Below are positions 31,650 to 44,034 of a stretch of DNA of 64,000 nt, piece after piece. The notes below the pieces were generated by a model. That model searched no databases, was not told the origin of the DNA, and saw nothing but the letters and a program-made list of their open reading frames with translations. The stretch's first letter is position 1, and every line of letters begins with the position of its first letter. Position numbers and translations under genes: made by a program. The DNA comes from Corallium rubrum. Taxonomy: Eukaryota; Cnidaria; Anthozoa; Scleralcyonacea; Coralliidae. The stretch lies in NCBI GenBank assembly GCA_964035015.1, contig OZ036005.1, forward strand, positions 14,708,549 through 14,772,548. The letters run 5' to 3'.

Positions 31650-33255
31650 CCAAATCGGACGTTTACAGAATCTCCGTCTACTGTGCAGAAAATATTTTGT
31701 TTCCAAATTAATGTGTCATTTGATATGAGTCAACAAGCGCGCGCTAGGTGACGATGATATTAAAAAATAGAAATAAATTACTTTGCTTAGATTTGAACAT
31801 TCGTTTCGTAGACTGTCCTATGCAGAATCTTACAAGGAATCCAATACCGTTTACAGAATCTCCATCTACCGTGCGCAAAATATTTTGTTTTCAAATTAAT
31901 GTGTCATTTGATCTGAGTCTTCAAGCGCGCGCTAAGTGACGATCATATTAAAGAAATATAAATAAATTACTTTATTTGCAGTTGAACATTCGTTTCGTAG
32001 CCTGTCCTATGCAGAATTTTACAAGGAATCTAATGCCGTTTACAGAATCTCCATCTACCTGCGGAAAATATTTTGTTTTCAAATTAATGTGTCATTTGAT
32101 CTGAGTCATCAAGCGCGCGCTAACTGACGATCGTATTAAGAAATATAAATAAATTACTTTGTTTATAGTTGAACATTCGTTTCGTAGACTGTCCTATGTA
32201 GAATTTTACAAGGAATATAATGCCGTTTACAGAATCTCCGTCTATCGTGCAGAAACTATTTTGTTTTCAAATTAATGTGTCATTTGATCTGAGTCATTAA
32301 GGGCGCGCTAAGTGACGATCATATTAAAAAAATATAAATAAATGACTTTATTTACAGTTGAACATTTGTTTCGTAGACTGTCCTATGCAGAATTTAACAA
32401 GGAATCTAATGCCGTTTATAGAATCTCCGTCTACCGTGCAGAAAATATTTTGTTTGCAAATCAATGTGTCATTTGATCTGAGTCATCATGCGCGCGCTAA
32501 GTGACAATCATATTAAAAAAATATAAATAAATTACTTTGTTTATAGTTGAACTTTCGTTTCGTAGACGTCATATGCAGAATTTTACAAGGAATCTAATGC
32601 CCTTTACAGAATCTCCGTCTACCGTGTAGAAAATTTTTTTTTTCCAAATCAATGTGTCATTTGATCTGAGTAATCATGCGCGCGCTAAGTGACGATCATA
32701 TTAAAAAAATATAAATAAATTACTTTTTTTGCAGTTGAACATTGTTTTCGTAGACTGTCCTATGCAAAATTTAACAAGTAATCTAATGCCGTTTACAGAA
32801 TCTCCGTCTTCCTTGCAGAAAATATTTTGTTGGCAAATCAAGGTGTCATTTGATATGAGTCAACAAGCGCTCGCTAAGTGACGATCGTATTAAAAAATAT
32901 AAATAAATTACTTTGCTTACAGTTGTATATTCCTTTCGTAGACTGTCCTATGCAGAACTTTACAAGGAATCCAATGCCGTTTACAGAATCTCCATCCACC
33001 GTGCAGAAAATGTTTGGTTGGCAAATCAATGGGTCATTTGATCTGAGTCAGCAAGCGCGCGCTAAGTGACGATGATATTAAAAAATATAAATAAATTACT
33101 TTGTTTACAGTTGAACATTTGTTTCGTAGACTGTCCTATGCAGAATTTTACAAAGAATCTAATGCCGTTTACAGAATCTCCGTCTAGCGTGTTCAAAATA
33201 TTTTGTTGGCAAATCAATATGTCATTTGATGTGGGTCAGCAAGCGCGCGTTACAA
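31650..33255. repeat. ~188-bp satellite array, right arm (inverted)
   Basis: Reverse-complement copies of the left-arm unit; AAATATAAATAAATTACTTT recurs about every 187 bp from about 31770 to 33080. Copies are as divergent from each other as from the left arm. Confidence 0.95.
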
Positions 33256-33743
33256 AATAAATGTTCAGAAAATTTAGAAAAATAATGGAAATCACATATT
33301 TAATATCACTAGACGCAGAATTGTATAAGGAATCGAACGGTATATTTGGATTCGCTATCTACCGAGGAGAAAATTATTTAGATAGAGCGCGGCTTGTTTG
33401 TTATTAAATCTTGATAGATTATTAATATGGAGTGAGTGATATTTATTTACTCTATTAAAGGCTAGCATTCTTAAAACATAATTTTACTTGAAGAAACGTG
33501 GTTTGTACTAACGTAAATGTCCTAAATTATCGACGGTGAATGATTATTTTTAAAGTTAGATTGAACGAGTTAAAAGACCTGCGAAACATTAGTCTTCGAA
33601 GCCAGACTGCTGCTCGGCTGCGCCCCCCTGGAGGCGCCATTGCGAAACATCGCTGAGCCGAATTGGCAGCTATCTTAATTGGCAGTGAATTGGCAAATGG
33701 CGAATTGGTAGCTAACTTCACGGGGTTCAGTCAGGGTCAGTCA

Positions 33744-34724
<981 letters not shown>

Positions 34725-35041
34725 TGTTGATGCATGAACTGGAAGCCACAGAACCAACTGGAATGGAATACATTTGTTTCCAATGTGATGCCAGATTTGA
34801 CTTAGCCACTGATTTAGTAAGTCATGTTAACAAAGGTCATTGGAGATCTGCTGTGCTGTATACAGTACCTGTACTGGTTAGTTTGATAACAATTATATAA
34901 AATAATAGGTTTTTTCCCATTCAAAACTTCACATGTGTAAATTAGTACTATATCTTGATATGCATGGCTGCTTGGAATGGTGGTATGGATATTTAGATTT
35001 TGTTTTACTCAAAATATTCAACTCATGATACACCACAGGCA
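34725..35041. other. Zinc-finger gene tail and unassigned sequence
   Basis: Includes the remnant last finger (to about 34835), then non-coding sequence without visible structure. Confidence 0.5.
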
Positions 35042-35475
35042 GCCCATTCAAGCGACTTGTCTGACTGATTTTACTAAAATGTATTACATATGTCATCACA
35101 AGCACTTAAACTATTAAAAATGCATTTAAATATAAAATACCTGGTGTTGTGTTGTTCCTTTTTGTATTTCAGTCTTACAATAACCTGCGCCGCAGATGAC
35201 TAAACAACCTGCAGTATAACCCCAGTACTATACTGGGGTTTAGTCATTTATGGTGCAGGCTAGTCTTAAATAACTGTATATTCAAGCAGTATTGAGCATA
35301 CTGCAAAGCAAGCAATACTGCTAAGATATACAGGTATGAGACTGAAATACAAAGAGGAACAACACAACACCCGGTATTTCATATTTAAATGCATTTTTAA
35401 TAGTTTAAGTGCTTGTGATGACATATTTAATACATTTTAATAACATCAGTCAGACAAGTCACCTGAATAGGCCAC
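35042..35475. repeat. Foldback element (~430 bp)
   Basis: About 35042-35178 pairs with about 35336-35475 (TTTCAGTCTTA / TATGAGACTGAAA; GCACTTAAACTATTAAAAAT). The centre has a second palindrome, CCCCAGTACTATACTGGGG. Confidence 0.85.
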
Positions 35476-35877
35476 CTGTGGATGACACTGACATTTTATA
35501 TTGACAATTACAGTATTATATTGATGTAATTGTATTACGTATCGGTCAGTGTTTTGCCTCACTCAAAGGAGAGTGGGCATTATAACCCAGGGGCATTTGA
35601 CACTTTAAAATATCTTCTATCCCTATCTTGAGTTAGAGCACATGGTTTTGTTTAAATAATATGTGTTTTCTTGCATGAAGAAATTATGTGTTCTATCTGG
35701 ATAGTTGGACATACTTCTATTTATTGCCAATATTGAATCAAGCTCTTTGACTCTTTTGAATAAAATTTTCGCTACTGCAAAGGATAAAAACAAAAGTATG
35801 ATTAAAGTGTAAACAAAAGTTCACAATCACATGTGTATTGTTTGCATCAGAAAAAACTGAATAAATACTGTATGTAC
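35476..35877. other. Unassigned sequence
   Basis: Nothing supported. Confidence 0.4.
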
Positions 35878-36402
35878 TACAGTAAAAACCCGCATAAAAG
35901 AACCACTATTTTTTGACATCAGGCTGAAATGGTACTTATATAATGGGTACTTAGTGAGAAATCAGGCTGAGTTGGTTCTTAACTGGTTTGGTGTCTTAAA
36001 TGATTTGTTTCCTTAGTTATTCACATAAATTGAATGTTAACATCCCAATTGTATTTCATATTGCCAAACAATTTAATTTACTGTCATAACAAATATACTG
36101 CATATATTTGTGAAATCATTAATAATTCATGAGTTTTGCAGCCAATCCAATTTCAGAAATTACGTCACATGTATATCCCTGTAAACCCCATACAAACTAA
36201 AACCAATGATGCTAATTAATTACAACCACCAGTGGATGTATACTCTTCTGATACAACCACTAGTGCTTGTAACTAATTAGCATCTCAATATCCCAAAGGG
36301 ATTTTTACTATTTATTCTTTTCACAAGTTGTTTGGCTCGCCTTTGACTCGTGATTGTATATTCAATACAACATGGCCGCTCGTGTTGTAAACATTACATA
36401 CA

Positions 36403-36457
<55 letters not shown>

Positions 36458-36678
36458 CAGTATATATATATATACATGTATACATATACAATGAAAGGTT
36501 GAAAATGTACATGTTTAATCATATTGAAAACAAAGTTTTGTAAGCCTTTTCAGGTTTTTTAAGAACCAGTCTCATTTGTCAGCCTGAAGTGGTTCTTGTA
36601 TTTTGGGTGCTTAGTTGCCTAAATTTCAGGCTGTTGGTTCTTAATCCACTGGTTCTTTTATGCGGGTTTTTACTGTAT
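35878..36678. mobile_element. MITE with mariner-like ends and TA duplication
   Basis: Terminal CAGTAAAAACCCGCATAA at 35880 on is matched by its reverse complement ending at about 36676, with TA at both sides. Subterminal GGTACTTATATAATGGGTAC / GGTTCTTGTATTTTGGGTGC segments are also mirrored. Inside is a TA tract (36403-36450) and no transposase. The TA target fits the Tc1/mariner group. Confidence 0.8.
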
Positions 36679-36724
36679 ACCATCATGAACTCAACTTGCA
36701 ATGCAGTGTACACGTGTTATATTG

Positions 36725-36935
36725 TATATATGCTATAATATAGGTGGTTTGAAAGGTAGGAGACTGGTAATGAGGAATGTCAAATTGACTAACCCTGTAG
36801 AACTCCTTTGATGTCAAATACAATAAAATCAATGACCCAGGAGTATAAAGAACCCAGGTCAATTCCCTGTGCCCCCCCCCCCCCCCCCAATGTTTCAGCA
36901 AAACATTGATTGGTACATTATGTTGATATTACATG
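36725..36935. repeat. Dispersed repeat, copy 2
   Basis: Matches 5244-5460 in the same orientation, including a poly-C run (36873-36888) at the place where copy 1 has CACCCCACCCC. Confidence 0.8.
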
Positions 36936-37155
36936 TAGCTTGTGGTCTTTAATATGTGATAAAACCATGCCTTGGAAATGTAATATAATTTTTTTTCTAC
37001 CAAAACTTTGAGTAGCTCTAAACGTTATTGTACACCTAACTTTAGTTTGATTCTTTATCAAAATATTCATAATTATTTACCTTCAGATATTGAAACTTGC
37101 AGCTTTTCCACTTTTGAAGAGACACTAGGGTCCATCTTAATCATGATTTATAAAG

Positions 37156-37344
<189 letters not shown>

Positions 37345-37371
37345 TCAAAGACTCAACAGTTGTGATTAGAC

Positions 37372-37437
37372 ATTTTATTACTAGTTAGTTTTGTGCCACA
37401 CGCGTATGGTGTGGTACTCTTCAGATAAAATGGTCTA
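37372..37437 (-). ncRNA. Hammerhead ribozyme, left arm (core mutated)
   Basis: Mirror of the right-arm ribozyme on the minus strand. CTGAAGA, stem II, helix III loop and the GTA triplet are kept. The plus-strand base at 37392 is T instead of C, so the core GAAA reads AAAA on the minus strand. The lost G (G12) is essential in known hammerheads, so this copy should be inactive. Confidence 0.75.
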
Positions 37438-37945
37438 ATGACTAAGATGTAATTACACAGAGAATTATATAAGAATCTAGATAAGGAAGCTTGTTAAAGT
37501 TCTTAACGTTCATTTGTTAGTTTAAATTTTCAAAATTTTCAAAATGTAACCGTTTTTATGCATGTAATGTTATACTATAAACATGAATAATCCACTTGAA
37601 CTAATAGATAAGTGGTTAAAGAGCAGGTCCCGGAAGGCTTATAATAAGTTCACAATATATATTTAATACGGCTCCTTATACTTAATACTTATTATAAGCC
37701 TTCCGGGACCTGCTCTTTTTTAATTTTTTTTTTAATTTTTTTTTTTTTTTTTTTTATTTTTTTTTGACAACCACTTATCTATTAGTTCAAGTGGATTATT
37801 CATGTTTATAGTATAACATTACATGCATAAAAACGGTTACATTTTGAAAATTTTGAAAATTCAAACTAACAAATGAACGTTAAGAACTTTAACAAGCTTC
37901 CTTATCTAGATTCTTATATAACTCTCTGTGTAATTACATCTTAGT

Positions 37946-38021
37946 CATTAGACCATTTTATCTGAAGAGTACCACACCATACGCGTGTGGCACGAAACTA
38001 ACTAGTAATAAAATGTCTAAT
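37946..38021 (+). ncRNA. Hammerhead ribozyme, right arm (intact core)
   Basis: Self-cleaving RNA motif. Helix I strand 37946-37961 is followed by CTGAAGA (37962-37968). Stem II is GTACCACAC...GTGTGGCAC (37969-37993, one mismatch, loop CATACGC). GAAA (37994-37997) and a minimal helix III (AC / GT with loop TAACTA) lead to cleavage triplet GTA (38005-38007). Helix I closes with ATAAAATG-TCTAAT (38008-38021), eight and six pairs around one bulged C. All invariant core bases are present. The very short helix III is as described for hammerheads of Penelope-like elements. Confidence 0.85.
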
Positions 38022-38110
38022 CACAACTGTTGAGTCTTTGAACTTTTTCTATAACATGCTCTGGATTTCCATTGAGCACTCTGCCAACGGTTTTTACTAC
38101 ATCGTCTATA

Positions 38111-38112
<2 letters not shown>

Positions 38113-38190
<78 letters not shown>
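38113..38190. repeat. (TA)n then (GT)n microsatellite
   Basis: About 54 bp of TA followed by about 24 bp of GT. Confidence 0.95.
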
Positions 38191-38335
38191 TATTTACCAA
38201 CTGGGAGGTCCGTATAGAAAAATATTTGCCCAAGGTCTTAAAAAAGGCCCGAGGCCGCAGGCCGAGGGGCATTTTTGAGACCGAGGGCAAATATTTTTCT
38301 ATACGGACCAACCAAAACGGTAAATAACGTATTTA
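38190..38335. repeat. Hairpin MITE, copy 1
   Basis: GTTATTTACC...GGTCCGTATAGAAAAATAT at the left pairs with ATATTTTTCTATACGGACC...GGTAAATAAC at the right. The loop contains CCGAGGCCGCAGGCCGAGG. The same hairpin occurs at 50577-50735. Confidence 0.9.
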
Positions 38336-38770
38336 TTTTTTTGTTACATAATTAGATAAATTAACTTATCATTCATTTCGTTTCTATCCGGCATTCTGAT
38401 TGGTTAATTTACCTGCAAATAACTGAGTGCAAATCATTTTCTGCTGCAAATAATTTTATGAGCATGCGCACTAGCGGTAACACTGCTGACGGCAAATAAT
38501 TTTCGTAAACATGGCGGCTAGTTCTTCAGCTATCCGAGGAAATAATCGAGAGTATTTGGAAGCATTTTTAACGACGATGTACTTCAGAAAAGAAATAGTG
38601 AAAAGGAAGTTTTAGTGAGATAAAAAGCAAGACTCGTGCCAACATAAAGTAAGTTTTACGAAGATTTTAGTATGCCGAAGACAGAGAGAAGAGTGGCGAT
38701 CTCTTACTTCAGGCATTTCAAATTTTTAACTATTTTATGAATGATAAATCAATTATTGAACCATCTATCG
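38336..38770. other. Unassigned sequence
   Basis: Contains the words AACATGGCGGCTAGTTC and CCAATCAGA-like motifs seen in cnidarian promoters, but no supported gene. Confidence 0.35.
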
Positions 38771-38878
38771 CAAAATATCATGATTTGTCAGTGTCTCGCT
38801 ACTAGTTATTTGCCTCTGCCTTCGGCATCGGCAAATAACTAGTAGTTCGCCACTGACAAATCATGATATTTTGCTCCG
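38771..38878. repeat. Hairpin
   Basis: AAAATATCATGATTTGTCAG at the left and CTGACAAATCATGATATTTT at the right, with inner ACTAGTTATTTGCC / GGCAAATAACTAGT. Confidence 0.9.
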
Positions 38879-38999
38879 ACTCGTCCAATAATTGATAAAC
38901 TAGAAGTTTTTATCAAAAGTGAAGTGCTGCGAGTTGCTACCATTTACTATTTAGTAGTAAAATACTTGTTATCGTCCGAAGCATTTTCAATTAAAGAGC

Positions 39000-39266
39000 T
39001 TACAGTTGATTTCACATTACTTTACCGCCGTGTGTTGCGAAGTTCGTTGGGAAGTTCCGAAGTTCGTTCGGAAGTTCGGAATTACGTTGCCAAGGTTGAA
39101 AAATTATCCAATCAGAATGAGTTTTGATCCAAAGCTCGCAATTTGATTGGATGATTTTCAACCTTGGCAACGTAATTCTGAACTTCCGAACGAACTTCGG
39201 AACTTCCCAACGAACTTCGCAAGTCGCAACACACGGCGGTAAAGTAATGTGAAATCAACTGTAAGC
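39000..39266. mobile_element. Palindromic MITE with GAAGTTCG repeats
   Basis: CTTACAGTTGATTTCACATT at about 38999 is mirrored at about 39265. Arms of ~110 bp consist largely of GAAGTTCG(T/G)-type words and flank a short centre. A degenerate relative is at 43755-43960. Confidence 0.88.
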
Positions 39267-39705
39267 ATGCGACGTTTTATGGGGTTATGAAATAACCAAG
39301 GTTAAAACAAAGGAGAGCGTGGCGGTTCGGGTACTGTCAACTGGCAAGGAAGAAAGCGAATCATGTTGCGGGCGGTGTGAATCTGGTCTCTAGCAATGTA
39401 TGACGTGTTAAGCGCAGCGGAGTCTGTAGCCCCCCGAGGCATCATGACAATGTGTTGACAGCAAACGGAATGATCGGAGTTCGCATTTCGATAATCCTTT
39501 ATTACTCAGTCGCTCACCGCATGGACGTCACGCGTATAAAATCGAGCCATTAAAGAGTGATGGCGTCAACACTCTTGCTTGAAGTGAAGAACGGCAATCT
39601 ATGCAGTTTTAGGTTGTTGATTTGCAGCAATAACGGCCGTTTCCATCTTTAATGGCTCCATTTTGTACGCGTGACGTGAGTGTTGACAATAACGTCGCAT
39701 GCTTA
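39262..39705. mobile_element. MITE with AAGCATGCGACGTT ends
   Basis: AAGCATGCGACGTT at the left and AACGTCGCATGCTT at the right. Inner mirrored GACGTCACGCGTA / TACGCGTGACGTGA and AGTGATGGCGTCAACACTC-like blocks. Non-coding. It shares its left edge with the preceding MITE. Confidence 0.7.
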
Positions 39706-41904
39706 AAATGTTAAGTGAAATTATCTGGCACAATGGTGTGGAATTTCATATAAAAATTAATGAACAAAGACTCATATAAATGACTGTCTGCCCCTCGAAA
39801 TGTCGCTAAGCCTTTTGTGGCCTTGATATATACTTCCAGCAACAAATAGAGTTGTGTTTGATATAATAGTATAGTAGAAAAATACACTTCTCTTTAATAA
39901 ATCAATATATTCCAGCGCCAAACAATGCCAGCTTGCCAAGAAAAGTCCTAGACAACGTGGTGTAGCCTAGTGCACAATTTAATAATGCCTGCCGCTGATC
40001 GGTAGACATTGCGTATACCGAAGATCATCGCCCACGAAATCCTAAATCGAGTTCGTGGACGCATATAAACTCGGCCCAGACCTCGTCAAGATTAGTGAGC
40101 TTGAATTAAGTTGAATTAAATTGCGTAATCGAGATGACGTTCACGTGATATTCAAAAGTCCAAAGTTTATCTTTCGACAGTAAACAACGGCCGACATGCA
40201 GTCTGACAGGGAAGCTTGGAACCTTTTTTGTGATAAAAAACATTCAAAACTTGAAGATCTAGTTACGAAGGGAAGTCAAAATGCAGTCCAAGTGTTTTTA
40301 AAGTTTAGTTGATAACGATTCTTCGTCGTTCTTCTTCGACGCTTGCTCGTTTTTGGCTGTTCGCTTGGAAAGTCGCTTTCAATATTTGGCTGACTGCATG
40401 AAAATGTGTTCTTCGAGTTTGAAGCCGAAAATGTTTGTAGTAGGCCATTTGTAATTTCAAGTTTCCAGGACATGACACGATGAGGTTGGCATGTGGAAAA
40501 TATTTAACTAAAAGGTAAAGACTTGTAGCGGGTTTGTTGAGTATAGCGGTTGGATAAACAGAAGAGAGACAGTTTAGTGTCAAAAGGTTTCAGCTTTTCT
40601 ATCTTCTCGTGATATGTTTATGTTTTTTTATATACATACTTCTATATTGTCAGTTCATTTGGTGATTCAAAATACTGTGTTGACAAGTTGATGTATGTTT
40701 TTCCTGCCGTTTTAAACTGTTTTGTTTATAAATATCGCTTGTAAATTTTGCTTTGTCACTGTTTTCCGCCAGCGTTTCTTTTAAAATTCGCTGTTTACAC
40801 ATGAAGTTGTTAAAACCATTTGGATAAAAAAACTCATTTGCATCCCCGTAGCTCTCTGTTGAATATATTTTTTTCTGTGGCAAGCGAAATAGTTATGAAA
40901 ATCGATCAATTTTAAATGACAGAATGTAAAAAAATAACTTTTTGGACCGCGGTCCAAGATATCGTAAAAAACTGCCCGCTCACGCAGCCAATCAAATTGC
41001 AGGAAAGCCTGCGATTCCGCCCGCTCACGACTAATAAAAAAATAGATATTTATATCACGATTGAGTCAGGTTTCTTTGATGTACCGCGGTGTATATACAG
41101 GTTATATCGCGTGCATAAATAATTGGATAAAACTTGTCGACAAAACTCGAAAAATCTTGATCGAAACTCTTCGGTATTGACGAAACCTTGTTCGAAAATC
41201 TCCTCTGTATTTTTATCGAATTAAACGTGTAATTTATTTTGAAGAACGAAGCAATTTTATTTGGGAAATTTGACACCATTTGCGTTGAAGGCTGATAAAC
41301 TGGAGAAATGTTTGCTTACGCCAAGTTTCTCCCGAAATCTGGTGATTTGACCGCTTATTAACGACCAAAATTTTGAGATAATACTTTTTCACCCCACATT
41401 ATGGACTGCGTTCGTTGTTGTCGCATTATCCCACTATACAGCAATGCGTTTTGACTCTGCTAAAATCGACAAACAGCCGCGTCCCATGTCTACGTTGCAG
41501 CCACCCCTCAGTTGAGGTAACTTTAGTATTATAACGTTTCTACACGTTGGTTTTGAGCGATAATAGTCGAAAATCAAAGAACGAACATACCAGCTCACAG
41601 GAGAGTGATCCAAACCACGATTAAAGACGAATTCGACAAAACCCGAGGCGACATACTTCTTGCTTCGCGAATTTCGCCATGATTTTAACAAGGATAAATA
41701 GGTATGGCCGCGCTGACATCTTTGTTTGAGATGACTGCTGTGTAGTGTGCCAAGAAATGTCGTGCAAATATTCAAAAACATTGATAAAATCGCAAGAAAG
41801 GATTCGTTCAAGAGACAACTCGCCATGAAAGTGAAATCTCGGTTTCGCAAAGCCTGCTGGGGCAATATCGCGACCCCCCAAAACAATTAGCATTTATAAG
41901 CCTG
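39706..41904. other. Unassigned region, no convincing gene
   Basis: Several minus-strand frames of 77-150 codons (about 40276-40883 and 41434-41893) lack recognisable domains and overlap each other in different frames. The stretch 40105-40200 (GCGTAATCGAGATGACGTTC) is repeated at 50785-50870. Otherwise I see nothing supported. Confidence 0.4.
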
Positions 41905-42011
41905 GAGCGAGGGAATTCGATGAAATATTACCCCGAGGTATGATATATCCCGAGGGCGAATCCCTCGGGATATATCATCCCTCGGGGTAATATTTCATCG
42001 AATTCCCCGGG
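41905..42011. repeat. Hairpin with CCCTCGGG motifs
   Basis: GGAATTCGATGAAATATTAC pairs with GTAATATTTCATCGAATTCC; inner GATATATCCCGAGGG / CCCTCGGGATATATC. Confidence 0.92.
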
Positions 42012-42529
42012 CGAAAGATATATAAATTATATATTATATCGAAACATATTAATCTTTCCAAAAAAAGCTTTATAATGTTAATAAAGTTCGCTTAGCTTAA
42101 CGTTTGTCCGCTTTTCATTGTCTGTTTCCATTCTGTTGTCGTTTCAAGGCTTCTGGATACATTGTTTGTTGCTTCCTTTGTATTCCCTGAATCCTTATTT
42201 TCTTGTAATCTAACAATCTTCTTGTCAACATCACAATGTTCAGGCGAAACGTTTTCTTGTCTCGCCAAACTCCACCATTGTTGACAGCTCCGTGAATCGT
42301 GCGTGACATTCACGTGTGGTACACGAACTCGAATTTCCGGCCACAGCGGGGTAGTCGACACGAATACCCCGCCACAGCTCACAGCGGGGTGTTCGAGGTT
42401 ATACCCCCATGTGGCGGGTAATTCTACGATTAATTAACTGGTCACGTGGTACAAATCAAGCTCCCTGACTGGACAATTTACAGTTGAGATATATATTACC
42501 AATAATAACACGACCGAAACCTAGACTCG
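42012..42529. other. Unassigned sequence
   Basis: A minus-strand frame (42092-42382) has no recognisable domain. A CAGCGGGGTA/TACCCCGC doublet is present near 42340-42400. Nothing else supported. Confidence 0.35.
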
Positions 42530-43305
42530 TCTACCTTCGGTAGCCCGAGTAATAAAGCAAATTGTTATATACCAAAGCCTTTCGTTTGCCAAAGATGAAA
42601 TCCTATTGGTCAAATCATGGTCACGTGTTGTTCAACAAACTCAATGTTTCTTTCTGCCGAGGGAAACATTGCACTGTTTCCCTCTGACGTCAACAACGAA
42701 GAAGGAAACAGTGCAATGTTTACCTCTGACGTCAGCTTTAATCATGCGTTGTTCACGTGAATACACAATGATTATTGCATCAGATCAAGAACTTTGGACT
42801 TTTCGGAACATTTTGAAAACAAGAGCTGTTTCGAGCTTGTTTGCTATGAAAATAGTCCATTTTCCAAAGGAAGAATATCTATACACATCTTCAAGGAAGG
42901 TCTCAAGAAAACCTGGATAAATTTAAAGCTGTTCTTTGTACTTGTCGAGTCTGGTGTATTTGTTTAGTTGAATTGAAATTACGAAGACAAAGTCAAAGTG
43001 TTTTGGTAAGTCTTTTTGCCTTTTGCAAGTTTCGAGTCAACTTTGGTATTTTGTATTTTAAAAGTCTTTGGTATATAACAAAACGCTTGTTGACTTTTGC
43101 CTCGAGAAACATCGAGTTTTACGGTCCCTCAGGCTTTAATGTCACCCTCGGGCTAAAGCCCTCGGGTGACATTGAAGCCTTCGGGTCCGTAAAACTCGAT
43201 GTTTCCCTCGGCGCCAGTCAACAAGTGTATAATATATTTAATAATGTCATAATTACTCGGGCTACTGTGGTAGCCGAGTCACAGAATAAAGAACTGAGCA
43301 GAAGG
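42530..43305. repeat. Dispersed element copy B inside an outer inverted repeat
   Basis: 42562-43232 matches copy A at 22907-23575, including the TTTGGTATATAACAAAACGC block and the terminal hairpin. Here it is bracketed by GGTAGCCCGAGTAAT (about 42540) and its reverse complement ATTACTCGGGCTAC (about 43252). Such bracketing is not seen at copy A. Confidence 0.8.
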
Positions 43306-43754
43306 GCCCCCCGCGCTGGTTACCGTAAACTACTTCCGGAAAATCTTGCAGCCAGTAAACTTCAGCCAGGTCAACAAGGAGTGCAATGGCGAAATACGGA
43401 GTTGGCTCACTAAAATCGTTATATCTCGCAAACTAGTCGCTCGATTTTTACGCTACAACCAGTAGTAATAGAGGAGAGAGGTAGATGACAATATTTTTGC
43501 CGTTTAGAAAGTACGAAAAACATTTGAAAGTGAAAATCTACGGAATTAAAACGAGCTCCAACCGCCACTGTGTGAAGCTATTTAACGCATTACCGTCTTC
43601 TTTAAACTTGGATTTGCAAGCAAAAATAAGAGCAGACAATCTTTGAAAACACTTTAAACGTTAAGTATAAAGATTAAACTATACATATTTCCTGTTATTT
43701 CTTGAATGGAATGAGTAATTTTGAAGAACGAAGCAATTCTATGAAGTGACGTTT
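43306..43754. other. Unassigned sequence
   Basis: No supported gene. Confidence 0.35.
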
Positions 43755-43960
43755 TGTCGTTTTACAGTATTACAGAGGATTTCACATAACTTTTGCCGAT
43801 TGTGTTCCGAAGTTCGTTCGTTATTTCCGAAGTTGGCGACGAACTTCGCAAGTTCATTACGTAATAGCCAATCAAGTTGCGAACTTCGAAACGAACTAAT
43901 TGCGAACTTTCGAAGTTCGGAAGTTCGTTGTTCACGGCCTCATTTCAAAGTTCGCTGTTG
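43755..43960. repeat. Degenerate GAAGTTCG MITE
   Basis: Multiple GAAGTTCG/CGAACTTC words and a TTTACAGTATTACAGAGGAT left end relate it to the MITE at 39000-39266, but the palindrome is eroded. Confidence 0.6.
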
Positions 43961-44034
43961 AACGTATAGAGTAAATATTCGAATAACAACAGATCTTAAT
44001 TAATACTTTCTAGAGTCTGAGCTGCCAGTCTAAC

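Larger units (their letters stand above)
28010..33730. mobile_element. Giant foldback element with satellite arms
   Basis: About 28013-28490 is the reverse complement of about 33245-33727, starting GAACCCCGTGAAGTTAGCT. Subterminal GCTGCCAATTCG words repeat at each end. Inside these, the left arm has about 12 tandem copies of a ~188-bp unit and the right arm about eight copies in the opposite orientation. The middle (about 30860-31650) is unique and non-coding. No transposase is visible. Short frames with NKLLCLQLN are translations of the repeat unit. Confidence 0.9.

Noticed and set aside
28490-33255. CRISPR-like array
   Set aside because: The repeat has no short repeat/unique spacer structure; units are whole 188-bp satellites, and two arrays are mirror images in a eukaryotic setting.
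28479-33260. Repeated ~63-residue frames with NKLLCLQLN
   Set aside because: Each is the same window of the 188-bp satellite unit; frames are not conserved between units and have no start context.
40276-40883. Minus-strand frames of 65-92 codons that could form an exon series
   Set aside because: No recognisable motif, overlapping frames and no matching splice phases.
43755-43960. Reading frame rich in SEV/FRSSEVR
   Set aside because: Translation of the GAAGTTCG repeat words.
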